Positions 9,124 through 18,619 of a DNA stretch of 64,000 nucleotides are shown here, in pieces (positions within the stretch are counted from its first letter, which is position 1; every line of letters begins with the position of its first letter). The position numbers and the translations under genes are program-made. The notes beneath the pieces were generated by a model, which had not been told where the DNA came from, made no database searches, and saw only the letters and a program-made list of their open reading frames with translations. The stretch is from assembly GCF_014836405.1 (NCBI RefSeq), contig NZ_JACSQU010000002.1, positions 373,046 to 437,045 of the forward strand, read 5' to 3'. This stretch comes from Brevundimonas guildfordensis. Its GTDB lineage: Bacteria > Pseudomonadota > Alphaproteobacteria > Caulobacterales > Caulobacteraceae.

Positions 9124-11172
9124 TCAGAACGTCTTGCGCAGGCGGATCTGGTAGAAGGTGCGCGGGTCGATGAAGCGGTTCTCGACGAAGGCGATCGGCC
9201 GGGTTTCGCGATCGGCGAAATCGATGCGTTCGACGTTGAAGTCATCCCAGATGTTGACCTGGGCCCGGATCGACAGGGTCGGCGTGGGCTTATACTCGCC
9301 CCACAGCTCATAGTAGTCGTGGCCGCGCCAGCCCGAGATCTGGTCCGGGCGATAGTTCTTCTGGCCCAGCAGCGGGATCCAGGCCCCGCCCCATTGCAGC
9401 TTCCAGCGCGTGATGTCCTGCTGGAAGGTGATGGTGGCCTGGGTGGGCCGGACGCCCGAGATGGGACGGATTTCGCCGGTGGTCGGATCGGTGACCTCGG
9501 TGTGGTTCCAGGTGTTCTTGAAGCCGAACTTGCCGCCCGAAACGCCCAGCTTGTCGGTCGGGATGGTGACGTTCAGCACCAGCTGATCCAGCGTGCCGTC
9601 GCCGATGTTGCCGACCGCGGCGTACCCGCCGTCCAGAGGGATGACGTCGATGGCGTCGGTGATCTCGTCGTGGCGCAGGCCGATGCTGACGACGCCTTCG
9701 CCCCAGAACCGCTTCTCATAGGTCAGCTCGGCGACCCAGCGCGATTCGGGGTGCAGGTTCACGTTGCCGCCGAAGACGTTCTCATCGGCGAACTCGGCCG
9801 AGGCGGCGAAGTCGCTGAAGTCCAACTGGCCGACCGTGCGCTCCAGCCGCAGGCGTAGCTGATTGTTCGCGGCCGGGGTCCAGGTGGCCAGCAGGCGCGG
9901 CTTGGCGAAGAAGAAGCTCTTCTCCTGCTCGGCGTCGCCGGATTGGCTGATGGTCGAGGATTCCAGCCGCAAGCCGCCCTCAAAGGTCCACTTCGGATTG
10001 AGGCGCCAGGTCGCCTTGCCGAACACCTCGCCGCGCGTCTCCTCGACCTTGACAGAGGCCGAGGGCAGGGGCACCGCGACGCCGCCCACCGAATAGGCCT
10101 GATCGACCTCCAGCATGTTGTAAGCGACTTCGGCGCCGCCTTCGAGATCGAGCGATGGCGAGCGCTCATAGCGAACCAGACCGCGCAGGATGGTCTCGGA
10201 TGCATTGCCGTCGGCATTGAACAGCTGCTCGGCCTCTTCGACCCCGTTCTGCCGGTTGCGCGACCTCGACAGCGAATCGAAGTCGCTGAACTCGTGGATG
10301 AAGCGCGTCTCCAGCTTCAGTTTTTCCGACAGCGGACGGGTGTATACCACGCCGAACTCGCCGCTGTGGCCGTCTTCGTCATACAGGCTCTCGCGCAGCA
10401 CGCCGGGCGCCGTTTGGCGGTTGATGTTGTGCCAGTCGTTGATGCCGTAACGCGCCGTCAGGTCGACCTTGCCGCCCATGAAGGGGCTGGAGAAGTTGCC
10501 CCGGATCGAGTTTCCGCCGCCGTAGCCGTCGTTGTAGAAGTCTTCTGAGCGCAGCAGTTCGCCATTCGGGCCGACGCGGCGCAGCGGGCCCGCGCCGTTG
10601 GAGTCGCTCATGGAGATGCCGTCGCTCAGGGTCACGCCCCAGGTCCGGTCGCCCTTGCGTTCCGTGAACTGATAGGAGCCGCCGAACAGGTCCTGGCCGC
10701 CCTCGAACAGATTGGCGTTGAAGGTGGCGATATGCTCGCGGCTGACCGTGTTTTTCAGGATGACGTTGGCGACGACGGCGTAGCCCTGCATCTCGATGCC
10801 CGGCGCCCCGCCGCGGATCAGTTCGATACGCTCGACCTGGCTGGCCACGGTGCGGCTCAGCACGTTGGAGCCGGTGTCGTTCTTGGAGGCCGGGCGCGAG
10901 CCGTTGATCAGGACGTTGCCGACCGCGCCTTCAAAGCCGCGCGCCCCGTCGCCGTCGTTGACCGAGAAACCGGGCACCCGGTTGACCATGTCCAGCGCCG
11001 TGTTGGGGCGGGCGTCGACGAAGAAGTCAGGGGTGAAGATCAGCACGGCCTGATCGCCGGCGACGGCCGTCTGGCGGGCGGGGGCGTCGGCCCGCTCGGC
11101 GGCCAGGGCGGCGGCAGGTGCGGCGGCCAGCAGCAGGGCGGTCGTCGCCAGCAGGGCGCTCTTGGTGTTCAT
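9124..11172 (-). CDS. TonB-dependent outer-membrane receptor
   Basis: A 682-residue outer-membrane importer driven by TonB-ExbBD. The signal peptide covers about residues 1-24 (MNTKSALLATTALLLAAAPA, cleaved near ALA-AE). The plug follows, with VNRVPGFSVNDGDGARGFEG and VLINGSRP (about 63-95), the RIELIRGGAPGIEMQG motif (about 115-130) and VVANVILKNT. The beta-barrel then ends in the canonical aromatic C-terminus IRLRKTF. The barrel is short compared with siderophore receptors of over 700 residues. There is no sensing domain and no FecI/FecR neighbour. The ligand is unknown; the only clue is the nearby peptide transporter and peptidase-like genes. The start has a clear Sec signal directly after ATG. 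Confidence 0.9.
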   Translation of the reverse strand: MNTKSALLATTALLLAAAPAAALAAERADAPARQTAVAGDQAVLIFTPDFFVDARPNTALDMVNRVPGFSVNDGDGARGFEGAVGNVLINGSRPASKNDTGSNVLSRTVASQVERIELIRGGAPGIEMQGYAVVANVILKNTVSREHIATFNANLFEGGQDLFGGSYQFTERKGDRTWGVTLSDGISMSDSNGAGPLRRVGPNGELLRSEDFYNDGYGGGNSIRGNFSSPFMGGKVDLTARYGINDWHNINRQTAPGVLRESLYDEDGHSGEFGVVYTRPLSEKLKLETRFIHEFSDFDSLSRSRNRQNGVEEAEQLFNADGNASETILRGLVRYERSPSLDLEGGAEVAYNMLEVDQAYSVGGVAVPLPSASVKVEETRGEVFGKATWRLNPKWTFEGGLRLESSTISQSGDAEQEKSFFFAKPRLLATWTPAANNQLRLRLERTVGQLDFSDFAASAEFADENVFGGNVNLHPESRWVAELTYEKRFWGEGVVSIGLRHDEITDAIDVIPLDGGYAAVGNIGDGTLDQLVLNVTIPTDKLGVSGGKFGFKNTWNHTEVTDPTTGEIRPISGVRPTQATITFQQDITRWKLQWGGAWIPLLGQKNYRPDQISGWRGHDYYELWGEYKPTPTLSIRAQVNIWDDFNVERIDFADRETRPIAFVENRFIDPRTFYQIRLRKTF

Positions 11173-11315
11173 CTGTCCTCTCCCTCGGTGTCGGCCGAGG
11201 TGTGGACGGGGCGTGTTACGATCTCCAGTTACAAGCGGGACAGGTGGATTAAATCGCGGACAGCATTACGGAATAGTCACGTGCGACGGCGTCGGCAGAC
11301 CTTAGGATGCCCGTC

Positions 11316-12317
11316 ATGAAAGCTCGCTTAGCGACCCTCGCCCTGTCCGCTTGTCTGGCCCTGTCCGCCGCCCCCGCCTCGGTTCTCGCCGCCCAGGAAC
11401 AGGCGGAGGCGCCGACCCGTCTGGAGGAGGTGGTGGTGAGCGCGCGGCGGGCGGGCGCGCCGATGTGGACGGTGCGGCGCGACGGCGAGGGCGTGATGAT
11501 CCTGGTCGGCGCCATCGAGGAGGCGCCGCGCGGGTTCGATTGGCGGCCACAGGCGCTGGAAGAGGCGGCGGGCCGCGCCGATCGCATCCTGTTTCCGCAG
11601 CGGGGGCGCGCCTCGCCCGCCGACGTGCTGCGGCTGATCTGGCGCATCCGGACCATCGGCTGGTTGCCGGAGGGGACGACGACGGCCGACTATCTTTCGT
11701 CCCAAGATGAGGCGCGGCTCGAAGCCCTGATGGCGGAGGCCAAGGACGATCAGTGGCGGCGCGAAAGCCTGTTGTTGCTCGCCATCGGTCTGATCAAGGA
11801 CAAGGCGGGCGAGAAGGACGCCCGGCCGGTCGGAGCCGACGAAGCCGTGCGCCGCGCCGCGCGCAAGGCGCGCGTGCCGATCCGCTCGATCGGCGTGGTG
11901 CGCGGCGCCGATCTGGTGGAGAGCCTGATTTCCGCCCCGCCCGAGACGCACCGCGAATGCCTGCGCGCCGCTTTGTCGGCGGCCGAGCTGGGGCCGGACG
12001 CCATGCGCCTGCGCGCCGAGGCCTGGCGCGATCTGCACGTGGCCGCGGTGCTGGCCTCGCCCATCGACCAGGCGGTCGATCGCTGCTGGCCGTGGGGCGA
12101 TCCGCAGATCGGGCCGCAGCTACGCGCCGAATGGACCGAGGCGGTCACCCAGGCGCTCGGCCAGCCAGGCCTGACGCTGGCGGTCGCGCCGCTGCGCCGC
12201 CTGGCCGAGCCGGGCGGGGTGCTGGACCTGCTGGAGGCGCAGGGCTTTGAGGTCGACGGCCCTGAATGGAAGCCCATCACGCCTGAAAGTGGGGCGCCTG
12301 AGACTGCGGCGCCCTAG
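11316..12317 (+). CDS. TraB/GumN-like exported protein
   Basis: About 333 residues; an upstream in-frame ATG at 11307 is possible, but 11316 has TAGGA eight bases before it. A signal peptide (ATLALSACLALSAAPASVLA) leads to a mature start near AQEQAEAP. Then come the phrase RLEEVVVSARRAG and the TraB/GumN opening PMWTVRRDGEGVMILVGAIEE. In typical family members this reads GTIH; here it is GAIE, so the conserved His of this putative metal site is missing. Cys residues at HRECLRA and DRCWPW may form a periplasmic disulfide. It is divergent from the TonB receptor, about 143 bases apart, and overlaps the tldD end by four bases. Function is unknown; a degenerate hydrolase-like protein is the best description. 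Confidence 0.65.
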   Translation: MKARLATLALSACLALSAAPASVLAAQEQAEAPTRLEEVVVSARRAGAPMWTVRRDGEGVMILVGAIEEAPRGFDWRPQALEEAAGRADRILFPQRGRASPADVLRLIWRIRTIGWLPEGTTTADYLSSQDEARLEALMAEAKDDQWRRESLLLLAIGLIKDKAGEKDARPVGADEAVRRAARKARVPIRSIGVVRGADLVESLISAPPETHRECLRAALSAAELGPDAMRLRAEAWRDLHVAAVLASPIDQAVDRCWPWGDPQIGPQLRAEWTEAVTQALGQPGLTLAVAPLRRLAEPGGVLDLLEAQGFEVDGPEWKPITPESGAPETAAP

Positions 12318-13744
12318 ACCGCCGTGCCGCCGACCGTCAGGCCGCCCATCTTGAGGCTGGGCTGGCCGATGCCGACGGGGACGCCCTGACCGGCCTTGCC
12401 GCAGGTGCCGACGCCGGGGTCGAAGGCGAAGTCGTCGCCGATCATCTGGATCTGGGTCAGGGCCGTGGCCCCGTCGCCGATCAGGGTGGCGCCGCGCACC
12501 GGGGCGGTGATCCTGCCGTCCTCGATCAGATAGGCCTCGGTGCACTGGAAGACGAACTTGCCGTTGGTGATGTCCACCTGGCCGCCGCCGAAGTTGGCGG
12601 CGTAGAGGCCGCGCTTGGTCGAGGCGATCATGTCGGCTTGGCTGTCCTTGCCGCCTTCCATGAAGGTGTTGGTCATGCGCGGCATGGGCGTGTGGGCGAA
12701 GGACTGGCGTCGTCCGTTGCCGGTGGCCTGCGCGCCCAGCTGACGCGCCGACAGCCGGTCGTGCATCAGCCCGACCATGATGCCGTCCTCGATCAGCACG
12801 GTGCGCGAGGTCGGGGTGCCCTCGTCGTCGAACGACAGGGAGCCGCGACGTCCGGCGATGGAGCCGTCGTCCACGACCGTCACGCCCGGCGCGGCGACCC
12901 GCTTGCCCATCATGCCGGTGAAGACCGACGAGCCCTTGCGGTGGAAGTCGCCCTCGAAGCCGTGCCCGACCGCTTCGTGCAGCAGGACGCCGGGCCAGCC
13001 GGCGCCGAGCACCACGTCCATCTCGCCCGCCGGGCAGTCGATGGCGTCCAGATTGACCAGGGCCTGACGCAGAGCCTCGTCGACCTGGGCCTGCCAGCGT
13101 TCGGGGGCGACCCATTCCTCGAAGCCAGCGCGGCCGCCCGCGCCGGAGGAGGCGCTTTCGCGGCGGCCGTCCTTTTCGACGGTGACGGAGACGTTCAGCC
13201 GGACCAGGGGGCGGATATCGGTCAGCAGCCGCCCGTCGCCGCGCAGGATGTCGATGGCGCGGCGCTCGCCGACCAGAGAGGCCGAGACCTGCACCACGCG
13301 CGGATCGCGGGCGCGGGCCCAGGCGTCGATCTCGGCCAGCAGGGCGATCTTGTCCGCGAAGGCCGGGGCCAGCAGCGGATCGACCGGCGCATAGAGGCGC
13401 TGGTTGGTGGCGCGCGGCGCCTCGGCGGCGGTTCCGTCGTAGCCGCGCTTGGCCAGGGCGGCGCTGTCGGCGGCGCGGCGGATGGCGGCGGCGGAGATTT
13501 CGTTGGCGTGGGCGTAGCCGGCGGTCTCGCCCGCCACCACGCGCAGGCCGAAGCCTTCGACCGCGTCGTAGGAGGCGCCCTTCAGCCGCCCGTCGTCGAA
13601 GACCAGGGATTCGCTCTCGGTCTTTTCCAGAAACAGCTCCCCGTCGTCGGCGCCCGCCAGGGCGGTCTGCAGGATCGACAGGGCCTCGTCCGGGGCTACG
13701 CCCGCGGCGTCGAGAATGGGGGAGGGGGAGGCGACGGTGCTCAT
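12314..13744 (-). CDS. tldD: Metalloprotease TldD
   Basis: Cytosolic subunit of the TldD/TldE (PmbA) zinc protease that degrades unfolded peptides and matures some modified peptides. It has 476 residues, the usual size. The active-site motif HEAVGHGFEGD is present with the HExxxH metal ligands (about residues 256-261), followed by the KGSSVFTGMMGKRVA region typical of TldD. The C-terminal GGGQVDITNGKFVFQ and TLIGDG segments also match. No tldE is in the window, which is normal because the two genes are often unlinked. The gene is convergent with the TraB/GumN gene, with a four-base overlap. Confidence 0.95.
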   Translation of the reverse strand: MSTVASPSPILDAAGVAPDEALSILQTALAGADDGELFLEKTESESLVFDDGRLKGASYDAVEGFGLRVVAGETAGYAHANEISAAAIRRAADSAALAKRGYDGTAAEAPRATNQRLYAPVDPLLAPAFADKIALLAEIDAWARARDPRVVQVSASLVGERRAIDILRGDGRLLTDIRPLVRLNVSVTVEKDGRRESASSGAGGRAGFEEWVAPERWQAQVDEALRQALVNLDAIDCPAGEMDVVLGAGWPGVLLHEAVGHGFEGDFHRKGSSVFTGMMGKRVAAPGVTVVDDGSIAGRRGSLSFDDEGTPTSRTVLIEDGIMVGLMHDRLSARQLGAQATGNGRRQSFAHTPMPRMTNTFMEGGKDSQADMIASTKRGLYAANFGGGQVDITNGKFVFQCTEAYLIEDGRITAPVRGATLIGDGATALTQIQMIGDDFAFDPGVGTCGKAGQGVPVGIGQPSLKMGGLTVGGTAV

Positions 13745-13786
13745 GGGCGCTAGATAGGGGCTGCGAGGCCCGGCGTCACGGCCCGC

Positions 13787-13826
13787 AAAAGCAATCGGCC
13801 CCTCTCGTCGTGCGAAAGGGGCCGAT
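13787..13826 (-). terminator. Terminator of the padR-DUF1700-DUF2807 operon
   Basis: 10-bp perfect stem ATCGGCCCCT / AGGGGCCGAT (13794-13803 with 13817-13826). On the minus strand it is followed by TGCTTTTG. It lies 25 bases after the DUF2807 stop and upstream of tldD, insulating the two. Confidence 0.8.
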
Positions 13827-13850
13827 CAGGCGGTCAGTCGGTCGGCGGGA

Positions 13851-14630
13851 TCAGTCCTGCGACACCTCGCCGGAGCCGCTGACCGACTGGCGCAGTTCGG
13901 CGGGGCGGCGGGTCAGGCGGACGTCGCCGCTGCCCGAGACGTCGACCTCGGCGTTGCCGTTGGGGCCGACGCGGACCTCGCCCGAACCGCTGACGCGGAC
14001 CTTGGCGTCGTCGACGATCAGCTCGTCCAGGCGAGCGTCGCCGGCGCCGGAGACGTCCACATTGACGGCGCCGGTCCGGCCCTGGACCCGCACGTCGGAC
14101 GAGCCGGTCAGGGTCAGGTCCAGCGTCGGCTGGTCATAGCCGCGGATCTTCAGCTCGGTCGGCCCCGACAGGTCGAAGGTCTTCACCGAGGGCGCCTTGA
14201 TGATGATCTTCAGGGCGTCGGTCTCGCTCCAGCCGTGAATGCCGGTGCGGGTCCAGCGGACATAGCTGCGGTCGCCGCGCGGCGCTTCGTCCAGAGTCAG
14301 GCGGCCGTTGGAGAGGCGCACCCGCTCGACCACGCTCTGGGCGCCCGAGATGGTGACGCCTGGCGCGTCGGCCTGCTGGTCGTAGACGACGTCGGCGGGC
14401 ACGTTGATGGCCAGGCGCTCGTCGCCCGTCCATTCGATGGTGCGGGTGATGGCGGGTGACACCTGGCCGCGCTCGACGGTGAAGCCGCTGTCGCCGGCCT
14501 CGTCGTCAGTGATGACCCAGGTCCAGTCGTGGCGGGCCAGGTCGCGGCCGCCCACGGCGAAGGCGCCGCCGAAGCCGACGATAGCCAGGATCAGGCCTGC
14601 GCCGGAGATGATGAGCAGATTGCGGATCAT
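13851..14630 (-). CDS. DUF2807 (GIN domain) exported or membrane-anchored protein
   Basis: 259 residues. An N-terminal hydrophobic helix (about residues 4-26, LLIISGAGLILAIVGFGGAF) can anchor it in the inner membrane or act as a signal peptide. The rest is rich in beta-type repeats such as SGSGEV, VSGAGDARL and VSGSGDVRL (about 165-255). Such repeating SGSG turns define the DUF2807 head/GIN domain, a right-handed beta-helix of unknown role. It is the last gene of the padR-DUF1700-DUF2807 operon; a strong AGAGGAGA ribosome site precedes the ATG. The link with PadR and DUF1700 suggests an envelope-stress role. This is inference. Confidence 0.8.
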   Translation of the reverse strand: MIRNLLIISGAGLILAIVGFGGAFAVGGRDLARHDWTWVITDDEAGDSGFTVERGQVSPAITRTIEWTGDERLAINVPADVVYDQQADAPGVTISGAQSVVERVRLSNGRLTLDEAPRGDRSYVRWTRTGIHGWSETDALKIIIKAPSVKTFDLSGPTELKIRGYDQPTLDLTLTGSSDVRVQGRTGAVNVDVSGAGDARLDELIVDDAKVRVSGSGEVRVGPNGNAEVDVSGSGDVRLTRRPAELRQSVSGSGEVSQD

Positions 14631-14652
14631 GACGTGTTCTCCTCTCTGTCGC

Positions 14653-15219
14653 TTAGGCCTGGGGTTCCAGGGCGGGTTTGATGACGCGGTAGTGCAGGCG
14701 GGCGTACCAGACGGTGGCGTCGATCAGCCACTTGGTCAGCAGGGCCATGGTTCCGATCATGAAGATGCCCATACCCATCAGGCCGACGCCCAGCAGCGCG
14801 GCGGCCAGCGCCCCGCCCGGCAACCCCACGAAGGCGCCCGCCACCATGACGAAGCCGCCGGCGATGAAGACTCCGACCCCGCCCAGCAGCAGGGACAGCA
14901 CCGTACCGAAGACGGGCAGGGCGATCGGCAGCAGGATCAGGATGTCGAGGGCGCCCAGACCGAGGATGCCGAACACGGCCCCGGCGGCGGACGAGGCCGA
15001 CGGCTCCTGACGCCAGCGCTGGGCGCCGGCTTCGGCCTTCAGCTCGCGCGACAGGCGGTCGGGGTCGCCCAGGGCTTCGGCCACCTCGGCCTCGCTGCGA
15101 CCGGCGGCGGCGCCGTCGGCGAAGTGGGCTTCATAGTCGGCCACGATCTCATTGGCGGTGGCGGCGGGCAGGCCCACCAGTCCGCGACGCAGGCGCGCCA
15201 GAAATTCCGCGCGGTTCAT
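14653..15219 (-). CDS. DUF1700 family membrane protein
   Basis: 188 residues. The N-terminal helical domain carries the DUF1700 pattern: MNRAEFLARLRRGLVGLP, then EIVADYEAHFADG and ALGDPDRLSREL (residues 1-60). Three hydrophobic segments follow (about 80-185), giving a multi-pass inner-membrane region. DUF1700 genes usually sit next to a PadR regulator, as here. The ATG overlaps the padR stop by four bases, which suggests translational coupling. Its biochemical role is unknown. Confidence 0.85.
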   Translation of the reverse strand: MNRAEFLARLRRGLVGLPAATANEIVADYEAHFADGAAAGRSEAEVAEALGDPDRLSRELKAEAGAQRWRQEPSASSAAGAVFGILGLGALDILILLPIALPVFGTVLSLLLGGVGVFIAGGFVMVAGAFVGLPGGALAAALLGVGLMGMGIFMIGTMALLTKWLIDATVWYARLHYRVIKPALEPQA

Positions 15220-15647
15220 TTGTCCTCTCCCCTGTCAGCTTGGGCGGTCGATTCGGGTTGGGCGCTCTGGTCGAGCAGGGCGGGCGTTTCCGCCGGAGCC
15301 TGGGCGACGATGACGGATTCGCCCTCATCGCCCGTGATCAGAGCCTCGACGGCGCGGGCGAAGGCTCTCCACTCGCCGGTCTGGCCGTCCAGGGCGCGGC
15401 GGCCCGCATCGGTCAGTCGATAATATTTCCGCGACGGGCCGCTGGATGATTCGACCAGATAGGTCTCGACCAGGCCGTCGGTCTGCATCCGCCGCATCAG
15501 CGGATAGATGGTGCCTTCGCCCATGCCGATGGCGTCGGACAGGCGGCTGGCGATCTCATAGGCGTAGCTGTCGCGTCGTGCGAGCAGGGCCAGGACGCAT
15601 AGGCCCAGCACGCCTTTCTTCAGTTGAATGTCGATGGTGTCGCGCAT
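15216..15647 (-). CDS. PadR family transcriptional regulator
   Basis: 143 residues. The winged-helix domain (about residues 5-90) has the family pattern KKGVLGLCVLALLARRDSYAYEI, then GMGEGTIYPLMRRM and RKYYRLTDAGRRAL. The C-terminal tail is acidic and Ala-rich, without the long dimerisation helix of classical PadR. ATG 15647 is chosen since it opens the domain and has GAGGTGG just upstream; an in-frame extension to 15725 looks non-coding. It heads the operon with DUF1700 and DUF2807 and likely represses it. Repeated AGGTATC boxes upstream could be its own operator. Confidence 0.88.
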   Translation of the reverse strand: MRDTIDIQLKKGVLGLCVLALLARRDSYAYEIASRLSDAIGMGEGTIYPLMRRMQTDGLVETYLVESSSGPSRKYYRLTDAGRRALDGQTGEWRAFARAVEALITGDEGESVIVAQAPAETPALLDQSAQPESTAQADRGEDK

Positions 15648-15697
15648 GGCCACCTCTGTAGGCCTCCCTCTTGGGCATCCCTGTCTGGATGACGAAG

Positions 15698-15731
15698 AGG
15701 TATCGCAAGGTATCTTGTCGTGCAAGGTAGC
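15698..15731 (-). promoter_or_regulatory. Candidate PadR autoregulatory site
   Basis: Three near-copies of AGGTATC (15698-15704, 15708-15714, and AGGTAGC at 15725-15731) lie 50-85 bases upstream of padR. The middle one sits in CAAGGTATCTTG, an imperfect palindrome. The position fits a repressor site over the padR promoter. The assignment rests only on position and repetition. Confidence 0.4.
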
Positions 15732-15923
15732 TGTCGAAACATGACAGCGAATTAATCGGCGGCATTCTGTCTACTTGGCGCCCAAGGTGCGCTTGATCGC
15801 TTGGCAAGCACGATCCGAGCCGATAAGGACCGGCCCATGACACGCCGAGGTCCTCTGGGCCCGGCGACGCTTGCGAATTGCTCGCAAACGTCTGCTGCTG
15901 AACGGTTTATGAGGACTTCTCTA

Positions 15924-16886
15924 ATGGGGATGGGCATGCGAGCCATGGCGCGGTTGGGAGGCGGTATCGCCGCGACCGCCCTTGCCGCCATTTTCGCCGC
16001 GCCGGCGATGGCGCAGGATGTGTTGGGTCAGCCGGTTCCGGCGGGCCTGGGCCTGCAGACGGCCGCCGCGCCGCTGGCGCATGAGGCTCACTTCTTCCAC
16101 AACGTCGTGCTGATGCCGGTGATCACCGCCATCTGCGTGCTGGTGCTGGTGCTGCTGGTGTGGATCGCGATCCGCTACAACAAGCGCTCGAACCCGAACC
16201 CGGCCAAGTGGAGCCACAACACCCTGATCGAAGTGATCTGGACCGTGGTGCCCGTGCTGATCCTGGTGGGCATCTCGCTGTTTTCGTTCCGCCTGCTGTT
16301 CGCCTACCACGACTATCCGGATGCGGACGTCACGGTGAAGATCACCGGCAACCAGTGGAACTGGGGCTATGAATATCCGGACCAGGGCGTGGCCGAGTAC
16401 ATCTCGAACATGCTGCCGGAAGATCAGGCGCCCAAGCATCTGTATCGCCTGGCCGCTGATGAGCCGATGGTGGTGCCGGTCGGCGAGAACGTCCGCCTGC
16501 TGATCACGGCTTCGGACGTGATCCACGCCGTCGCCGTCCCGGCCTTCGCCATCAAGGTCGACGCCGTTCCGGGTCGTATGAACGAGACCTGGTTCCGCGC
16601 CGAAAAGGAAGGCGACTACTACGGCCAGTGCTCCGAGCTGTGCGGCGTCGACCACGCCTTCATGCCGATCCACGTCAAGGTGGTCAGCAAGCAGGCCTTC
16701 GCCGAATGGGTCGCTTCCAAGGGCGGCTCGATGACCAAGGCGGCTGACGAAGCCGCCGCTGCGGCCGCGCCCGCCGCCGCCGAAGCGCCCGCCGCTCCGG
16801 CCGCTGACGCCGCCGCCGCCCCGACCGACGCCGCGCCTGCGGCCCCCGCAACCGCCGCCGCGCCCGCCGCGCCGGCTGCTCAGTAA
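15924..16886 (+). CDS. ctaC: Cytochrome c oxidase subunit II
   Basis: Binds the CuA centre that takes electrons from cytochrome c and passes them to subunit I. It has about 320 residues from ATG 15924, chosen because GAGGA lies eight bases upstream; earlier and slightly later ATGs are also in frame. A signal peptide ends near APAMAQ. Two transmembrane helices follow (around [22 protein letters not shown] and [17 protein letters not shown]), then the cupredoxin domain with [10 protein letters not shown] and the CuA motif [14 protein letters not shown]-terminal tail of about 55 residues is almost only Ala and Pro. It opens the terminal-oxidase locus with ctaD 24 bases after. Confidence 0.96.
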   Translation: MGMGMRAMARLGGGIAATALAAIFAAPAMAQDVLGQPVPAGLGLQTAAAPLAHEAHFFHNVVLMPVITAICVLVLVLLVWIAIRYNKRSNPNPAKWSHNTLIEVIWTVVPVLILVGISLFSFRLLFAYHDYPDADVTVKITGNQWNWGYEYPDQGVAEYISNMLPEDQAPKHLYRLAADEPMVVPVGENVRLLITASDVIHAVAVPAFAIKVDAVPGRMNETWFRAEKEGDYYGQCSELCGVDHAFMPIHVKVVSKQAFAEWVASKGGSMTKAADEAAAAAAPAAAEAPAAPAADAAAAPTDAAPAAPATAAAPAAPAAQ

Positions 16887-16909
16887 GAGAGACGCGAGAG
16901 CCCAGACCG

Positions 16910-18556
16910 ATGGCCACCGCAGCTATTCACGATCCGCACGACCACAAGCCGGGTTTCTTCACCCGCTGGTTCCTGTCGACCAACCATAAGGACATCGGGC
17001 TTCTGTACCTGATGTTCGCCATCTTCACCGGCCTCATCGGCGGCGCCCTGTCGGGCCTGATCCGTTGGGAGCTGGCGGAGCCGGGCATCCAGATCTTCAA
17101 GGAAGGCTCCTTCGTCCAGTATCTGGGCCTGGTTGAAGCCTCCAAGCACGGCTACAACGCCACCGTCACGGCGCACGCCCTGATCATGGTGTTCTTCGTC
17201 GTCATGCCGGCGACGATGGGCGGGTTCGGCAACTACTTCATCCCGATCATGATCGGGGCGCCGGACATGGCCTTCCCGCGCCTGAACAACATCTCGTTCT
17301 GGCTGATCTTCTTCGCCTTCGTGCTGCTGATCCTGTCGATGTTCGTCGACGGCGGTCCGGGGCGCGGCTTCGGCGGGGGCTGGACCTCTTATCCGCCGCT
17401 GTCGACCATGGGTCACGCAGGACCGTCGTTCGACCTGGCGATCTTCTCGCTGCACGTCGCCGGCGCCTCTTCGATCCTCGGCGCGATCAACTTCATCACC
17501 ACCATCTTCAACATGCGCGCGCCGGGCATGACCCTGCACCGCATGCCGCTGTTCGCCTGGGGCGTGCTGATCACCGCCTTCCTGCTGCTGATTTCGCTGC
17601 CGGTTCTGGCGGGCGCCATCACCATGCTGCTGTCGGACCGTAACTTCGGCACGTCGTTCTTCGACCCCGCCGGCGGCGGCGACCCGGTGATGTACCAGCA
17701 CCTGTTCTGGTTCTTCGGCCACCCCGAAGTGTACATCATGATCCTGCCGGGCTTCGGCATGATCTCGCACATCGTCTCGACCTTCTCGAAGAAGCCGATC
17801 TTCGGCTACCTCGCGATGGCCTACGCCATGGTCGCCATCGGCTTCATCGGCTTCATCGTGTGGGCGCACCACATGTACACGGTCGGCATGAGCGTGAACC
17901 TGCGCGCCTACTTCGTGGCCGCGACCATGATCATCGCCGTGCCTACGGGCGTGAAGATCTTCAGCTGGATCGCCACCATGTGGGGCGGCTCCATCAGCTT
18001 CAAGACGCCGATGCTGTGGGCGATGGGCTTCATCTTCCTGTTCACCGTCGGCGGCGTGACCGGCGTGGTCCTGTCGAACGCCGGCATCGACTACAGCCTG
18101 CACGACACCTACTACGTCGTGGCGCACTTCCACTACGTGCTGTCGCTAGGCGCCATCTTCTCGATCTTCGCGGCCTTCTACTACTGGTACGAGAAGATGT
18201 TCGGGGTGAAGTACAACGAGTTCCTGGGCCAAGCGCACTTCTGGATCATGTTCATCGGCGTGAACCTGATCTTCTTCCCGCAGCACTTCCTGGGCCTGCA
18301 GGGCATGCCGCGTCGCTACGTCGACTATCCGGAAGCCTACACCTACTGGAACTACGTCTCCTCGGTGGGCTACGTGATCACCATCGTCGGCGTCGGCGTC
18401 TTCCTGGTGATGCTGCTGGAGTCGGCCATCCGTCGCCGCAAGGCCGAGGCCAACCCGTGGGGCGAAGGCGCCACCACCCTGGAGTGGACCCTGTCCTCGC
18501 CGCCGCCGCACCACCAGTTCAACGAACTGCCGGTGGTCAAGGCGGACAACCACTGA
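16910..18556 (+). CDS. ctaD: Cytochrome c oxidase subunit I (aa3-type)
   Basis: Catalytic 12-helix membrane subunit holding haem a and the haem a3-CuB site, which reduces oxygen and pumps protons. It has 548 residues. Seen are the haem a ligand region [10 protein letters not shown], the CuB-Tyr motif [17 protein letters not shown], the HH pair in [10 protein letters not shown], the K-channel segment SFKTPM, and [15 protein letters not shown] near the haem ligands. Downstream is a strong terminator before ctaB, so ctaCD probably form the main transcript and assembly genes are expressed at a lower level. Confidence 0.98.
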   Translation: MATAAIHDPHDHKPGFFTRWFLSTNHKDIGLLYLMFAIFTGLIGGALSGLIRWELAEPGIQIFKEGSFVQYLGLVEASKHGYNATVTAHALIMVFFVVMPATMGGFGNYFIPIMIGAPDMAFPRLNNISFWLIFFAFVLLILSMFVDGGPGRGFGGGWTSYPPLSTMGHAGPSFDLAIFSLHVAGASSILGAINFITTIFNMRAPGMTLHRMPLFAWGVLITAFLLLISLPVLAGAITMLLSDRNFGTSFFDPAGGGDPVMYQHLFWFFGHPEVYIMILPGFGMISHIVSTFSKKPIFGYLAMAYAMVAIGFIGFIVWAHHMYTVGMSVNLRAYFVAATMIIAVPTGVKIFSWIATMWGGSISFKTPMLWAMGFIFLFTVGGVTGVVLSNAGIDYSLHDTYYVVAHFHYVLSLGAIFSIFAAFYYWYEKMFGVKYNEFLGQAHFWIMFIGVNLIFFPQHFLGLQGMPRRYVDYPEAYTYWNYVSSVGYVITIVGVGVFLVMLLESAIRRRKAEANPWGEGATTLEWTLSSPPPHHQFNELPVVKADNH

Positions 18557-18578
18557 TCCTTATCGGATAGACTCGGAG

Positions 18579-18618
18579 AGGCCGCCCTTCCGCAACCGGA
18601 AGGGCGGCCTTTGCTCTT
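18579..18618 (+). terminator. Terminator after ctaD, touching the ctaB start
   Basis: 14-bp perfect stem AGGCCGCCCTTCCG / CGGAAGGGCGGCCT (18579-18592 with 18597-18610), loop CAAC, then TTGCTCTTT. The T-rich tail ends at the ATG of ctaB (18620). The GGAAGG in the right arm is the only Shine-Dalgarno-like sequence for ctaB, so the stem would also hide it. Confidence 0.85.
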
Positions 18619-18619
18619 T

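Noticed and set aside
6984-9311. 775-residue minus-strand ORF rich in Gln, Arg, His and Asp
   Set aside because: Antisense shadow of the peptide transporter and neighbours in very GC-rich DNA; no domain, wrong composition.
16880-18133. 417-residue His/Asp-rich minus-strand ORF
   Set aside because: Antisense of ctaD; the composition is the complement of membrane-helix codons.
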